Assembly: GCA_963837365.1 (NCBI GenBank)
Contig: CAWIMW010000003.1
Location: forward strand, 558,001-622,000
Length of the DNA stretch: 64,000 nt
Origin: CAWBXL01 sp963837365
GTDB taxonomy: Bacteria > Acidobacteriota > Terriglobia > Terriglobales > Acidobacteriaceae
Reading direction: 5' to 3'
Positions 33,094 to 42,261 of the stretch are shown here, piece after piece; the first letter of the stretch is position 1; each line of letters starts with the position of its first letter. Under the pieces are notes generated by a model. The model was not told the DNA's origin and did no database searches. It was given only the letters and a program-made list of their open reading frames with translations. Both the position numbers and the translations under genes were made by a program.

Positions 33094-33505
33094 TGTTTAA
33101 CTCCAAAACGATGCTAGCAGTGATCGCGCAAATTGCATCCGTTACCACCAAACCCCAGTAAGCCGGGCTGAGTACTGGAGTGTGCGGGCTTGTGGAAAAA
33201 CAAGCGCTTGCGCGGCCCCCGGTTCTGAGCTACGGTTAATGTGCTCTCGCGATTCTCTCTCCTCCTTGTGATTCCCACTCATTCGAATGCACACTTGCTG
33301 CAATGTGTGTGCAAGTTAACGCGGTTGCGCTTAGGGCCATACCAGATATAGTGTTTTCTTCCTTGACCCCGGCGCAATTTCGCCGTTACAGTAGCTCTGA
33401 TCTGTGCCTTTCCCCACCCAGCCTTGGGGCGGCGTAGTCGGGAGCAAAATGCGGAGGAACCTAGGAAGTTAACCTGGCCCTCTCGCGCTGCCTAAGGAGT
33501 ATGCG
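33094..33505. other. Gene-free region upstream of smc
   Basis: About 410 bases. It should contain the smc promoter and the divergent promoter of the small 32734-33093 gene. A weak inverted repeat (ACTTGC at 33293 with GCAAGT at 33311) is the only structure I notice. No RNA gene or reading frame is supported. Confidence 0.5.
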
Positions 33506-36500
33506 TTGCTCAAACTGAAGAAGCTTCAGATTCTCGGATTCAAGTCGTTTTGCGACCGCACTGAGCTCAAGTTCCACGGCGACGGTGTGGCCGCCATCAT
33601 CGGCCCCAACGGGTGCGGCAAATCGAATATTGCGGATGCCATCTCCTGGGTGCTGGGCGAGCAATCGGCCAAGACCCTGCGGGGATCGCGCATGGAAGAT
33701 GTGATCTTTGCCGGCACTCGCGACCGCAAGCCGACCGGCATGGCGGAAGTGTCCCTGACGTTGATTGATCCTGAGGTATACGACGGCGGCGATGCCAGCG
33801 AACCTACGCAGATTGAAATCAAAGACGACATGCCTGCCGATGATTGGGATGAAGCTGGCATCCGCGCGAAAGCTGCCGAGGAAGTAGAGCAATTGACCCA
33901 GGAAGCGCAACCGGGCAGATCGGAGGATGCCGATGAGCCACAAAGCGATGGGGAGGTGTTGGCTGAGGTGTATCCCGAGGATGAACCTCGATTCGCGGTT
34001 TCGAATGTAGTGCCGATTACTGCGGCTGCCGTCAAGACGGATCCGAATCATGTCATGCTCAAGATCCGGCGGCGCAAGTTTAACAGCCAGAAGTTTCATG
34101 CAGGAGAAATCTCGGTCACCCGCCGTTTGTTCCGCGCGGGTGATAGCGAGTATTTGCTGAACGGCAAGCTGTGCCGTCTGCGCGACATTCAAGAGCTATT
34201 TATGGGAACCGGCCTGGGGCCTGAGTCCTACGCACTGATTGAGCAGGGCCGAATCGGACAGATTCTAAGCAGCCGTCCCACCGATCGCCGCGCCATTCTG
34301 GAAGAGGCCGCCGGCATCACCAAATTCAAAACCAAGAAACGTCTAGCTGAAGCCCGGCTGGAGGATGCCAAACTGAACCTGGCGCGGGTGAATGACATCT
34401 TTGAAGAAGTCACACGGCAGATGAATTCGCTGAAGCGGCAGGCGTCCAAGGCTGAGCGTTATGCCAAGCTGCGCGATGAGATGCGAGCCCAGCTGCGCCT
34501 GGTGCTGGCCAGCAAGTTTACCCAGATGGAGTTGGAGAATACCTCGCTGGAGGCGCAGATCAATGTAGTGTCGGAGGAAATGCGCCAGCAGACCGAGTTG
34601 GTGCAGCAGTTTGAATCTGAGAGTAACGAACGCACCCAGCGGGGTTACGCGATTGAAACTGAAAATCGCGAGAACCGCGACCGGCTCAACCAGATCAAGA
34701 TGGATATGGACCGTGCGCAGGCGCGGCGTCGTCACAACGAGGAACGCTGCAACGATCTGGTGGAACGGTCGAGCGCTGCCGGGGTTCATCTGGCCCAGGC
34801 GCGAGAACGGCTTGAGGAACTGGAAGCGGAGCGCAATGCCAACCAGCTTGTGCTTGATTCAGCTGCGGACGAATTAGCTGCCGCGCAACGGCAGATGGAG
34901 CACTTTCAACGGGAAGCTGCCGATACGGTCAATGGACTTTCCGGGCTGGAGCATGAACAGGAAGCGACCCGGGCCGCGATCATGGAAACGGTGGCGGTCG
35001 CTTCCAACCTGAGGAACCAACTGGCCCAGGCTGCCGAACGGCTGGCGGCCCTGGATCGTGAGAGCCAGCGGCTGCACGCAGAAATGTCCACGGCCAATTC
35101 ACAGATCCAGACGTTTGGTGGACAACGCGGCCAACTGGCCCTTGAGTTTGAGACAGTCTCACAACGGGTTTCCGGGCTGACTCAGGAAATTTCTGAAGTA
35201 CGGCTTTTGCTCGATTCCAAGCGTCATGCGGAGAGCGAGACCAAGGCCCGACTCGATGGGTTGCGCAGCGAATATGCCACTGCTTTGGGAAAGAAGGGAT
35301 CACTTGAAGCTGTTATCGCCGAGCATGGATATTCAACCGAGTCGGTGCGGCGGCTGTTTCAGTCAGGGGTGATGCAAGGCGGGCTCGCGCCTGCGGGGGT
35401 GCTGGCGGACTTCCTGGAAGTTGAACCGCGATATGAAGCGGTAGTCGAGGATTTTCTGCGGGATGAACTCAACTACATTGTGGTGAAGTCCTGGGATGCA
35501 GCCGACGAAGGATTGCGGCTGTTGCGTTCCGATGTGGATGGGCGGGCCACATTTTTAGTCCATCCCGAAGACTCTCAGGCGAAGTTTTCTTTCGCGGTGG
35601 ACGATGCGGCACGGCACAATCCTCCGGGAGCGATGGTCCCTCTGAAAAATGCTATTCGCGTGCTGAATGGTTTTGGCCGGTCGCTGGAAGTGATCCTCCC
35701 CAAACTTCGCGACGGATATCTGGTGCCGGACCCAGCTTTTGCCAAAGAGTTGGCGCTGGAAAACCCGGATGCCTTCTTCCTTTCGCATTCCGGAGAATGC
35801 TTCCATAACGTTACCGTGACCGGCGGTAAGCAACGGTCCGAAGGGCCGCTTTCTATGAAGCGCGAGTTGCGCGATGTGCTGCGCCTGATGGGAGAGATGG
35901 AAGAGACCCTGCGCCATGAAGAAATGAAGGTACTCACGCTGGGCCGGGAAATTAAAGACCATGCTTCCCTGCTCGACCGCCTGGAACACGAAAAGCGGGA
36001 AGCGGAAAATCAGGCGATGTCGTCCGGGCACTTGTTGAAACAGCTCGACACCGAACTGGCGCGGGTGAGTGAACGCGCCCAGACCTGCGAACAGGAAATT
36101 CAGCGCCTGGAGTCTGAGCGTTCGGAGCAGAACGAATCGATGGCCGCGCGTCAGGCTGAGCTTACTACCATGGCGCAACGGCAATATGAGTTGGAGCAGT
36201 CGGTGGCAGCCGCACAGGCCCGGTTGACGGAATTGCGCCAGCGCAGGGACGAAGCCGCGCATCACGCTTCCCAGCACATAGCGCAGGTCGCCACCCTGGA
36301 AGAAAGGCATCGCGCAGCGGCTGCCGTCTTGCAACGCTTTGAGTCCCTGGTCAGCGAGATGCGTGAGCGGTTGGTCCACTTGCGAAATCAACTCGAAGCC
36401 GCTTTCGCGGAGCTGTTGCAACGGGCCCACGAGAACCAGGTACTCGCCCAACAACTGCTCGATTTCGAGGCGGAACGCAATGCCAGCGAGACCCGTGACG

Positions 36501-37393
36501 GGTTGCTGCAATCGGAGATGGAGCAGGTGCGGGCCCGCCTGGCTGAGATCAATGATGCATTGCACGCGGCGCGGGCAGTCCTCGATCTGGCCCGTGACCG
36601 CCGTGAGGAATTCACTACCGCGCTGGCCAAGCTGCAATCCGATCTACAGCACATGGCCGAGACTTGCATGAATGAGTTGGGCCTGGCGCGCGAGGAATTA
36701 GTGGCTGATAGCACGATTGAAATCGTGGCCGGCGAGCAACTCGCAGTTGAGGACCAGGCCTATCGCGATATGCGGGCCCGGCTGGATGCCATGGGGCCAG
36801 TCAACATGATGGCACTCGAAGAGTATAAGGAAACCGCCGAGCGGCACGGGTTCCTTGAAATTCAGCGCAAAGACTTGCTTGAGTCCATCGAAAACACCCA
36901 GGCAACGATCAAGGAGATCGATACTTTCTCGCGGCAGAAGTTCGAGGAAGCGTTCCATAAGATCAACGAGAACTTCCAAATTACTTTCAAGAAGCTGTTC
37001 GGCGGCGGGCATGCGTTCATGCGTCTCACCGATGAAGAAAACAGCGCCGAAAGCGGCATCGATGTGGTGGCTTCGCCTCCGGGAAAAAAGTTGCAGAATG
37101 TATTGTTGCTCTCTGGCGGAGAAAAAGCGCTTACTGCGCTGGCTCTGCTGGTTGGTATCTTCCAATATCAGCCCAGCCCGTTCTGCATCCTCGACGAGGT
37201 GGATGCGCCACTCGATGAGGCTAACATCGGGCGCTTCACTGAACTGGTCAAAGAGATGAGCGTGCAGACCCAGTTCGTGCTGATTACCCACAGCAAGAAG
37301 ACTATGGGCATTGCACCGGTGCTGTATGGAGTCACCATGCAGGAACCGGGAGTTTCCAAGCTGGTGTCGGTTCGGTTTGGCGAGACGGCTTAG
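33506..37393 (+). CDS. smc: Chromosome segregation protein SMC with an acidic head insertion
   Basis: A 1295-residue SMC, TTG start with an AAGGAGT site. The Walker A loop GPNGCGKS is at residues 33-40. Coiled-coil arms (about 280-610 and 770-1090) flank the hinge (near 620-740, GGLAPAGVLADFLEVEPRYE). Signature LLSGGEKALTALALLVGIF begins near 1201, and Walker B ILDEVD is near 1228. The N-terminal head carries an unusual stretch of about 105 residues (about 91-198), rich in Asp, Glu and Pro, between the EVSLTL strand and the EISVTRRLF strand, where other SMCs have about 15. It compacts and segregates chromosomes with ScpA and ScpB, not encoded here. Confidence 0.95.
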   Translation: MLKLKKLQILGFKSFCDRTELKFHGDGVAAIIGPNGCGKSNIADAISWVLGEQSAKTLRGSRMEDVIFAGTRDRKPTGMAEVSLTLIDPEVYDGGDASEPTQIEIKDDMPADDWDEAGIRAKAAEEVEQLTQEAQPGRSEDADEPQSDGEVLAEVYPEDEPRFAVSNVVPITAAAVKTDPNHVMLKIRRRKFNSQKFHAGEISVTRRLFRAGDSEYLLNGKLCRLRDIQELFMGTGLGPESYALIEQGRIGQILSSRPTDRRAILEEAAGITKFKTKKRLAEARLEDAKLNLARVNDIFEEVTRQMNSLKRQASKAERYAKLRDEMRAQLRLVLASKFTQMELENTSLEAQINVVSEEMRQQTELVQQFESESNERTQRGYAIETENRENRDRLNQIKMDMDRAQARRRHNEERCNDLVERSSAAGVHLAQARERLEELEAERNANQLVLDSAADELAAAQRQMEHFQREAADTVNGLSGLEHEQEATRAAIMETVAVASNLRNQLAQAAERLAALDRESQRLHAEMSTANSQIQTFGGQRGQLALEFETVSQRVSGLTQEISEVRLLLDSKRHAESETKARLDGLRSEYATALGKKGSLEAVIAEHGYSTESVRRLFQSGVMQGGLAPAGVLADFLEVEPRYEAVVEDFLRDELNYIVVKSWDAADEGLRLLRSDVDGRATFLVHPEDSQAKFSFAVDDAARHNPPGAMVPLKNAIRVLNGFGRSLEVILPKLRDGYLVPDPAFAKELALENPDAFFLSHSGECFHNVTVTGGKQRSEGPLSMKRELRDVLRLMGEMEETLRHEEMKVLTLGREIKDHASLLDRLEHEKREAENQAMSSGHLLKQLDTELARVSERAQTCEQEIQRLESERSEQNESMAARQAELTTMAQRQYELEQSVAAAQARLTELRQRRDEAAHHASQHIAQVATLEERHRAAAAVLQRFESLVSEMRERLVHLRNQLEAAFAELLQRAHENQVLAQQLLDFEAERNASETRDGLLQSEMEQVRARLAEINDALHAARAVLDLARDRREEFTTALAKLQSDLQHMAETCMNELGLAREELVADSTIEIVAGEQLAVEDQAYRDMRARLDAMGPVNMMALEEYKETAERHGFLEIQRKDLLESIENTQATIKEIDTFSRQKFEEAFHKINENFQITFKKLFGGGHAFMRLTDEENSAESGIDVVASPPGKKLQNVLLLSGGEKALTALALLVGIFQYQPSPFCILDEVDAPLDEANIGRFTELVKEMSVQTQFVLITHSKKTMGIAPVLYGVTMQEPGVSKLVSVRFGETA

Positions 37394-37506
37394 ATATCTT
37401 CGATTCGATGGTGGGCCAGTTTCACTAGGAAGAAGCTCCTTCAATGCCTAGTTTCTGGAAAACGCTGATGCATTTGCCGTTCCAAAACGAGATACCATGA
37501 CACTGC

Positions 37507-37932
37507 ATGGTCTATGGTGTGCCGATCATCTGTTTGGTTTGCCTGGTGGCTTTTGCTGGATTCCTGTTTCCCAAACAGGTGCATTCCACGAAGGAACGTG
37601 GCGGCGAAACTAAGGATCACAGCGAACGAATCTACAAAGACTTTGACATGTACCTAAAAGTAATCCTAGGACTCACGGCCGCCTTTGGTTACATTCGTCT
37701 CAATCAGTTCGGCAGCAACCCTGCACTCGCTCGCCAAGCCCTAAAAATGATAGGCGGGATATCGCTGTTCGTAATGTGCGTTTTTTGTATATTTGTTATC
37801 TGCCATCTAGGATCAAAGCTGCGGCGCTGGGAAAACATCGAGTGGGGGTTATTTCCGTTTTGGCAAGAGCTTTGGGCTTGCATTGCAATGTGGTTTTTTT
37901 CTTCCGGAATCTGGGTCGCAGCTTGGAAATAG
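37507..37932 (+). CDS. Small polytopic membrane protein, unknown
   Basis: A 141-residue protein with about four hydrophobic segments (VPIICLVCLVAFAGFLF; YLKVILGLTAAFGYI; MIGGISLFVMCVFCIFVICH; LWACIAMWFFSSGIWVA). The loop between the first two is charged. It is noticeably richer in A+T than smc and purC on either side, suggesting it arrived with the neighbouring RHH/RelE module. No family recognised. The start at the ATG has no strong ribosome-binding site. Confidence 0.5.
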   Translation: MVYGVPIICLVCLVAFAGFLFPKQVHSTKERGGETKDHSERIYKDFDMYLKVILGLTAAFGYIRLNQFGSNPALARQALKMIGGISLFVMCVFCIFVICHLGSKLRRWENIEWGLFPFWQELWACIAMWFFSSGIWVAAWK

Positions 37933-38017
37933 TGAGAAATAGCGAAATTCGGGTCTGGTCTTTGTCTCATGGAAACAGCGAGGCAGCCATCCCTAGAAAA
38001 CTAAGCTACTACCCTCG

Positions 38018-38058
38018 ATTGTATACAATTAGACACTACGGAGTACAATGTATACATT
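38018..38058. promoter_or_regulatory. Twin palindromic operator of the RHH/RelE module
   Basis: ATTGTATACAAT (38018-38029) and AATGTATACATT (38047-38058) are perfect 12-bp palindromes sharing the core TGTATACA, with centres 29 bp apart, about three helical turns. The second touches the antitoxin ATG. Ribbon-helix-helix antitoxins characteristically bind such repeated sites. Confidence 0.65.
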
Positions 38059-38307
38059 ATGGCTGATTCATCAGTTTTGACTCTGCGTCTGGACTCCAAG
38101 CTTAAAAGGCAGTTGGACAAATTGTCCAAGGCCACCAGCCGTACGCGGTCATTTTTAGCCGCTGAAGCGATCCGTGAGTACGTCCAACTAAACGAATGGC
38201 AGATCGAAGAGGTCCGTAAGGGTATTGTTGAAGCGGAGCGCGGCGATTTCGCAAGCAACGACGAAGTAGAAAAAGTCTTGAGGAAGTGGACGTCACGTGC
38301 GCGTTAA
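38059..38307 (+). CDS. Ribbon-helix-helix antitoxin (RelB/ParD-like)
   Basis: An 82-residue protein. Residues 5-50 are the ribbon-helix-helix domain (VLTLRLDSKLKRQLDKLSKA, then SRTRSFLAAEAIREYVQLNE). The C-terminal tail (EEVRKGIVEAERGDFASNDE) is a typical toxin-binding segment, including the EAERGDFAS motif shared with many ParD/RelB-like antitoxins. The ATG abuts a palindromic operator, so little or no 5' leader is likely. The toxin gene overlaps by 11 bases. Confidence 0.92.
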   Translation: MADSSVLTLRLDSKLKRQLDKLSKATSRTRSFLAAEAIREYVQLNEWQIEEVRKGIVEAERGDFASNDEVEKVLRKWTSRAR

Positions 38308-38581
38308 GTGGCTGCGCACCGCTTTAGCCAACCTGGAAACTGAGGCACGTTACATCGCTGAGGACAGTCCAGCCGCAGCACAATCAATCGTCACCGCGAT
38401 TGTTACAGCCGTCGACAAGTTGGAGAAATGCCCATCCATGGGGCGGACTGGCCGCGTAACTGGCACTCGCGAATTGATCGTTCCCGGTACTCCGTATATC
38501 GTTCCCTATCGCGTACGCGCAGCTACGGTTGAAATCATCCGTGTGTTTCACGGTGCGCGCAAATGGCCAGAAAGATTCTAG
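38297..38581 (+). CDS. RelE/ParE-family toxin
   Basis: A 94-residue toxin with a GTG start. Pattern: KWLRTALANLETEARYIAED (two N-terminal helices), AAAQSIVTAIVTAVDKLEKC, GRTGRVTGTRELIVPGTPYI and VPYRVRAATVEIIRVFHGAR followed by KWP. This is the Txe/YoeB-ParE plasmid-stabilisation pattern, with the conserved Arg in GTRELIV and the C-terminal H-x-x-R. It acts either on ribosome-bound mRNA or on gyrase; the ParE subgroup is favoured by the GTRE(L)IVPGTPY motif. Complete. Confidence 0.92.
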   Translation: MRVKWLRTALANLETEARYIAEDSPAAAQSIVTAIVTAVDKLEKCPSMGRTGRVTGTRELIVPGTPYIVPYRVRAATVEIIRVFHGARKWPERF

Positions 38582-38742
38582 GACATTTGCAACGTCTGCT
38601 TTTTCCACTCTTGTCCTCAGTTTTTCCACACGGACCCACGGTTGCACGTCCCGTCAACCGGGCGGTTCACTCTAATCCGTTATCTGTCAATACTTCTGTC
38701 TGGATATCCGAGATGTGCAAAAAACTTCCTATGCTTACCCGG

Positions 38743-38770
38743 TTGACAAAAAATTCTGGCGGGATAGAAT
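38743..38770 (+). promoter_or_regulatory. Sigma-70-type promoter of purC
   Basis: TTGACA at 38743-38748 and TAGAAT at 38765-38770, 16-bp spacer, about 31 bases before the purC ATG. It is one of the best consensus matches in the window. Confidence 0.65.
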
Positions 38771-38801
38771 ACGCGACGATTTTTGCATGTAAAATTCTGG
38801 T

Positions 38802-39713
38802 ATGGCACCCCAAGTCCTCGATCCCGTCCTCTTACAAACTGATTTCCCGGACCTTGCTCTACATGCCAGCGGCAAGGTGCGGGATGTTTACACCTTAGAC
38901 GATGAGAGCTTGCTGTTTGTGGCCACCGACAGAATCTCGGCGTTTGACTATGTCCTGGCGACAGGCATTCCCCACAAGGGCCGAGTCCTCACCCAGATAT
39001 CCCTGTTCTGGTTTGAATTCCTGAAAGAGATTGTCCCCAACCATCTGCTCACCGCAGATGTCAGCAGCTATCCCGAACCTGTCCAGAAGTACTCTGACCA
39101 GCTTCAGGGACGCTCCATGCTGGTGAAGCGGGCCGATATGTTTCCAGTGGAGTGCGTGGTACGCGGCTACATTTCCGGATCGGCCTGGAAGGAATACAAA
39201 GCCACCGGCAAGGTCTGTGGAATTGACCTGCCCTCAGGGCTAAAGGAATCCGACCAGTTGCCGGAGCCGATTTTCACCCCCGCCACCAAAGCCACTTCCG
39301 GCCATGACGAAAATATTTCCTTTGCAATTATGTCGTCGCTGGTGGGACCGGAATTGAGCGTCCAGCTTCGCGATCTCAGTCTGAAAATTTATCAGACGGC
39401 CGCTGACCATGCTCGGACACGGGGCATCATCATCGCAGATACCAAGTTTGAGTTTGGCCGGACTTCCTCGGGCATCACCTTGGCGGATGAAGTGCTTACG
39501 CCCGATTCGTCCCGCTTCTGGCCTGCCGACAAATATCAGCCCGGGAAGGCCCAGGAATCGTTCGACAAGCAGTATGTTCGCGATTACCTTGAAGAAATTC
39601 GCTGGAACAAGCAGCCCCCTGCGCCGGCGCTTCCAGTCGATGTGGCCCGCCGCACCAGTGAAAAGTATCTTGAGGCGTATACGCAGCTGACCGGCCGCGA
39701 ATTAAGTGTATAA
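38802..39713 (+). CDS. purC: Phosphoribosylaminoimidazole-succinocarboxamide synthase
   Basis: SAICAR synthetase of purine synthesis, joining aspartate to CAIR with ATP. At 303 residues it belongs to the longer (yeast-like) class rather than the about 240-residue E. coli type. Motifs: SGKVRDVYTLDDESLLFVAT, DRISAFDYVLATGIPHKG, VECVVRGYISGSAWKEYK, HDENISF, and IIADTKFEFGRT, LADEVLTPDSSRFWPAD. A strong promoter precedes it. cvpA follows 21 bases after the stop, a pairing also seen with pur genes elsewhere (purF in E. coli). Confidence 0.97.
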   Translation: MAPQVLDPVLLQTDFPDLALHASGKVRDVYTLDDESLLFVATDRISAFDYVLATGIPHKGRVLTQISLFWFEFLKEIVPNHLLTADVSSYPEPVQKYSDQLQGRSMLVKRADMFPVECVVRGYISGSAWKEYKATGKVCGIDLPSGLKESDQLPEPIFTPATKATSGHDENISFAIMSSLVGPELSVQLRDLSLKIYQTAADHARTRGIIIADTKFEFGRTSSGITLADEVLTPDSSRFWPADKYQPGKAQESFDKQYVRDYLEEIRWNKQPPAPALPVDVARRTSEKYLEAYTQLTGRELSV

Positions 39714-39734
39714 GGCAGTTGCCGGGAGACCATC

Positions 39735-40277
39735 ATGACAAATATCGATTGGTTGATCCTGGGTATTGTAGCGTTCACCATCATAACCGCCTCGCGCCAC
39801 GGTTTTTTTCGTGAGGCATTTGGCATCGGCGGGCTGATCGTGGGATACTTGCTGGCCGCCTGGCAGTATCAGAATGTAGCGACTTGGTTTGCACCGTATG
39901 CAAAATCAGAATGGCTGGCGGAAATCCTTGGGTATTTCGCGATTTTCATAGGAGTTCTTTTGGTAGCAGGGCTCCTGGGAAAGCTCACCCAATGGGCCAT
40001 GAAAAAAGCCGGCCTTGACTGGTTCGACCGGGTCATGGGTGCGGCGTTAGGTTTACTGAAAGGTAGTTTGAGTGTGGCCGTTCTTTTGGTGGCCACTACG
40101 TCTTTTGCTCCCACCTCGAAGTGGGTGACAGATTCAGCTTTAGCGCCGTATTTCCTGGTAGTGGGGCGGGCAGCGATATGGATTGCGCCTTCCGATCTGC
40201 GTGCACGCTTCTACCAGGGTCTGGAGATGTTGCACAAAGGCCAGCAGTCGGCCAACGCGGTTTCGGGCACTCCGTAG
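39735..40277 (+). CDS. cvpA: CvpA-family membrane protein
   Basis: A 180-residue polytopic protein of the colicin V production family: NIDWLILGIVAFTIITASRH, GFFREAFGIGGLIVGYLLA, FAIFIGVLLVAGLLGKLTQW and RVMGAALGLLKGSLSVAVLL give four membrane helices. The FDRVMGAALGLLKG motif is diagnostic. Family members are linked to biofilm, purine metabolism and envelope integrity without a settled mechanism. It follows purC closely, likely in one operon. Confidence 0.9.
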   Translation: MTNIDWLILGIVAFTIITASRHGFFREAFGIGGLIVGYLLAAWQYQNVATWFAPYAKSEWLAEILGYFAIFIGVLLVAGLLGKLTQWAMKKAGLDWFDRVMGAALGLLKGSLSVAVLLVATTSFAPTSKWVTDSALAPYFLVVGRAAIWIAPSDLRARFYQGLEMLHKGQQSANAVSGTP

Positions 40278-40322
40278 CCGGAACGACCCCAATATATTGG
40301 CAGCTTACGAAAGCGAGACATT

Positions 40323-40601
40323 GTGAAGGATCAGCTAGAAGCCCTCATCATGCAGATGTACAAGAGCAACATCCTGTACTCGGAAGCGGTGCGCGAGTTC
40401 AAGAAGCGGTTTATTCTCACCGTGCTTCAGGAGAACAAAGGAAACCAGTGCCGCGCCGCGCGCCAGTTGGAAATGCATCGCAACACCCTGAGCCGCACCA
40501 TCGCGGAATTGAAGATTGATGTACGGCAGTTACGTGACGGCGTAAGGCGCCCTCCACGGAGTGCCCGGCCTGTCGGCTATGAGAAGAAGGCCGTCCGCTA
40601 A
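40323..40601 (+). CDS. Fis-family helix-turn-helix regulator
   Basis: A 92-residue protein from a GTG at 40323. The C-terminal half is the Fis/NtrC-type DNA-binding helix-turn-helix (ILTVLQENKGNQCRAARQLE, then MHRNTLSRTIAEL). The N-terminal part (QLEALIMQMYKSNILYSEAV) would dimerise. There is no AAA+ or receiver domain, so it acts as a nucleoid-like or stand-alone regulator. A basic 20-residue tail is unusual. It ends before a strong terminator and may be co-transcribed with purC and cvpA. Confidence 0.85.
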   Translation: MKDQLEALIMQMYKSNILYSEAVREFKKRFILTVLQENKGNQCRAARQLEMHRNTLSRTIAELKIDVRQLRDGVRRPPRSARPVGYEKKAVR

Positions 40602-40632
40602 AGCAGTATTCTTAATACTTTCAAGAGAAACA

Positions 40633-40662
40633 AAAGGCAGCCGCAAAGGCTGCCTTTGATGT
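40633..40662 (+). terminator. Rho-independent terminator after the Fis-like gene
   Basis: AAAGGCAGCC (40633-40642) with GGCTGCCTTT (40648-40657), loop GCAAA. It closes the purC-cvpA-Fis unit and faces the convergent TPR gene. The A run on its left gives it terminator potential on the minus strand as well. Confidence 0.85.
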
Positions 40663-40680
40663 TGGTTGATTCCCCCGTTT

Positions 40681-41979
40681 CTAGTGATGATGGACCGGGT
40701 GATGCGTCGGGCGCTTAGGCGCGGGAGGCGTGGGCTTGGTCAACAGGCCTCCATCTTCCATGACGATTAGGAACGGCTTCGCCGTGTAGGAAGCAGGCGT
40801 GCCCGCGACTTGGATTTGTGTCCCTTCCTTGAGCCCCGCTAAGAGCTTGGCGGGAATTTCCGCTCGCATGGCCAGTTCCACATCTTTTTGCTTTTTATCG
40901 ATGTCATCAAGACTGGCGGCCAAATCCAGGCTGGTGGGCGAAGCCTTCAGCAACAACGCCTGGAACTGAAGAGATTTGCCTTTGATTGCATCCCAGACGA
41001 TGGCGGCATCTTCCGGGGTACCTACGGAGAGAACCAGTTGCCACTCGGCAAAGTCCATAGTCTCAGGCTTTTTGTCCTGCACCAGCTTGTGCGCCTGCTC
41101 CGCTGGAGTGGGCGCGGGTTTGATGAAAAAGCCTTGCGGCTCAGTTGGACTGGCTTTTGCCTGGTTCAAAACATCCGTCCAGCCATCGTCGCCGGCATGG
41201 TATTTCATATATTGCGCCTTGGCATATTTCTCGATGGAAGCCTGATATTGCGCCGGCGCGACCACGGATGCGCGGGCGGCATACCAGATACCGTTGATGG
41301 AATCAGGCGGTGTGCTCTGGATGTAGGCCAGTGCCAAGGGATATACCAAACTGAAATCGGTTGGACTGGCATCGGCTGCTACGCGAAGTGCTTTGGCCGC
41401 GTTGGCGTAATCTTTTTCCTGATAGGCTGCAAGGCCGACGCCAGCGTTGAAGATGCCCGACATCTGGTCCTTCAACTTGGCAAAGTCTGTGTCGGAGACG
41501 CCCTCGGGTTTCTTGTAATCAGGAAGCTTGGTCAAGCCGTCCTGGCAGTATTCCTTCATCAGGGGCATGTTCTTGGCAACATCCACGCCACCTTGAACTT
41601 TGGTGCGCACGGTGTAGCAAAGCAATGCCAAAGCACGCATGCTGTTGGGGTCCGCCTGAAGTAGGCGCTCCGCGGTTTCGGTTGTCTTTTCCTGGTTACC
41701 GACCTGCTGATACGCACCCATCAGAACTTCCAGCGCGTCTTTCTTCACGATGCTGTTGGGGTACTGGGTGACGAAAGCTTCCAGCCCGCTGATCTTGGCG
41801 TTGGGATCCTGCTGCTGCACCGCGCTCACGTAGGCGTTATATTCCGCGGGATCCTTGATCACTGGCCCTTGCGCGCTTGATCCCTGAGCTGGCGCGCTGG
41901 ATTGCGGTTGTGTTGCCGGTTGTTGGGCTGCGGCCATAGCAGCTAAACTCAACACAACCGCGATCAGACTGGTTTTCAT
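40681..41979 (-). CDS. Secreted TPR-repeat protein
   Basis: A 432-residue protein from the ATG at 41979 (AAGGAGC site). Signal peptide KTSLIAVVLSLAAMAAAQ, then a Gln/Ser/Pro-rich linker. Tetratricopeptide-like helical repeats follow (AKISGLEAFVTQYPNSIVKK, TAERLLQADPNSMRALAL, GLAAYQEKDYANAAKAL) and a C-terminal domain (GLKEGTQIQVAGTPASYTAK). The Pro/His-rich end RPTHHPVHHH could bind metal. It is a periplasmic scaffold typical of acidobacteria, partner unknown. Convergent with the purC unit. Confidence 0.85.
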   Translation of the reverse strand: MKTSLIAVVLSLAAMAAAQQPATQPQSSAPAQGSSAQGPVIKDPAEYNAYVSAVQQQDPNAKISGLEAFVTQYPNSIVKKDALEVLMGAYQQVGNQEKTTETAERLLQADPNSMRALALLCYTVRTKVQGGVDVAKNMPLMKEYCQDGLTKLPDYKKPEGVSDTDFAKLKDQMSGIFNAGVGLAAYQEKDYANAAKALRVAADASPTDFSLVYPLALAYIQSTPPDSINGIWYAARASVVAPAQYQASIEKYAKAQYMKYHAGDDGWTDVLNQAKASPTEPQGFFIKPAPTPAEQAHKLVQDKKPETMDFAEWQLVLSVGTPEDAAIVWDAIKGKSLQFQALLLKASPTSLDLAASLDDIDKKQKDVELAMRAEIPAKLLAGLKEGTQIQVAGTPASYTAKPFLIVMEDGGLLTKPTPPAPKRPTHHPVHHH

Positions 41980-42261
41980 TCGTTCGGCTCCTTGAAACTT
42001 TAGGGAAATTGGCGGCGGACACTCAGACCAATGAGTCCCCCCGCTCATTCAGACGTCCTTCGGGAAGGCTGGTTACCGCTCTAAACCCTTGTGCGGCTTG
42101 AGCCAATCCGGTTCACGGATTATAAGGATGTGCTCCTCCCAAACGCAAGGACTGCTTTCGTGCATCTACCGCCTAGTACCGAAGGTGTAATCCTTTGTCC
42201 TTCTTGTAAGATGCGGGTCTGGCGTCTTGGGTACATAGCCGAGAGCCAGGGAGCGGGTAAA

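Noticed and set aside
35555..36637. 360-codon minus-strand frame inside smc
   Set aside because: Mirror of the coiled-coil region; no independent features.
40888..41664. 258-codon plus-strand frame opposite the TPR gene
   Set aside because: Shadow frame of a gene with a signal peptide and ribosome-binding site.
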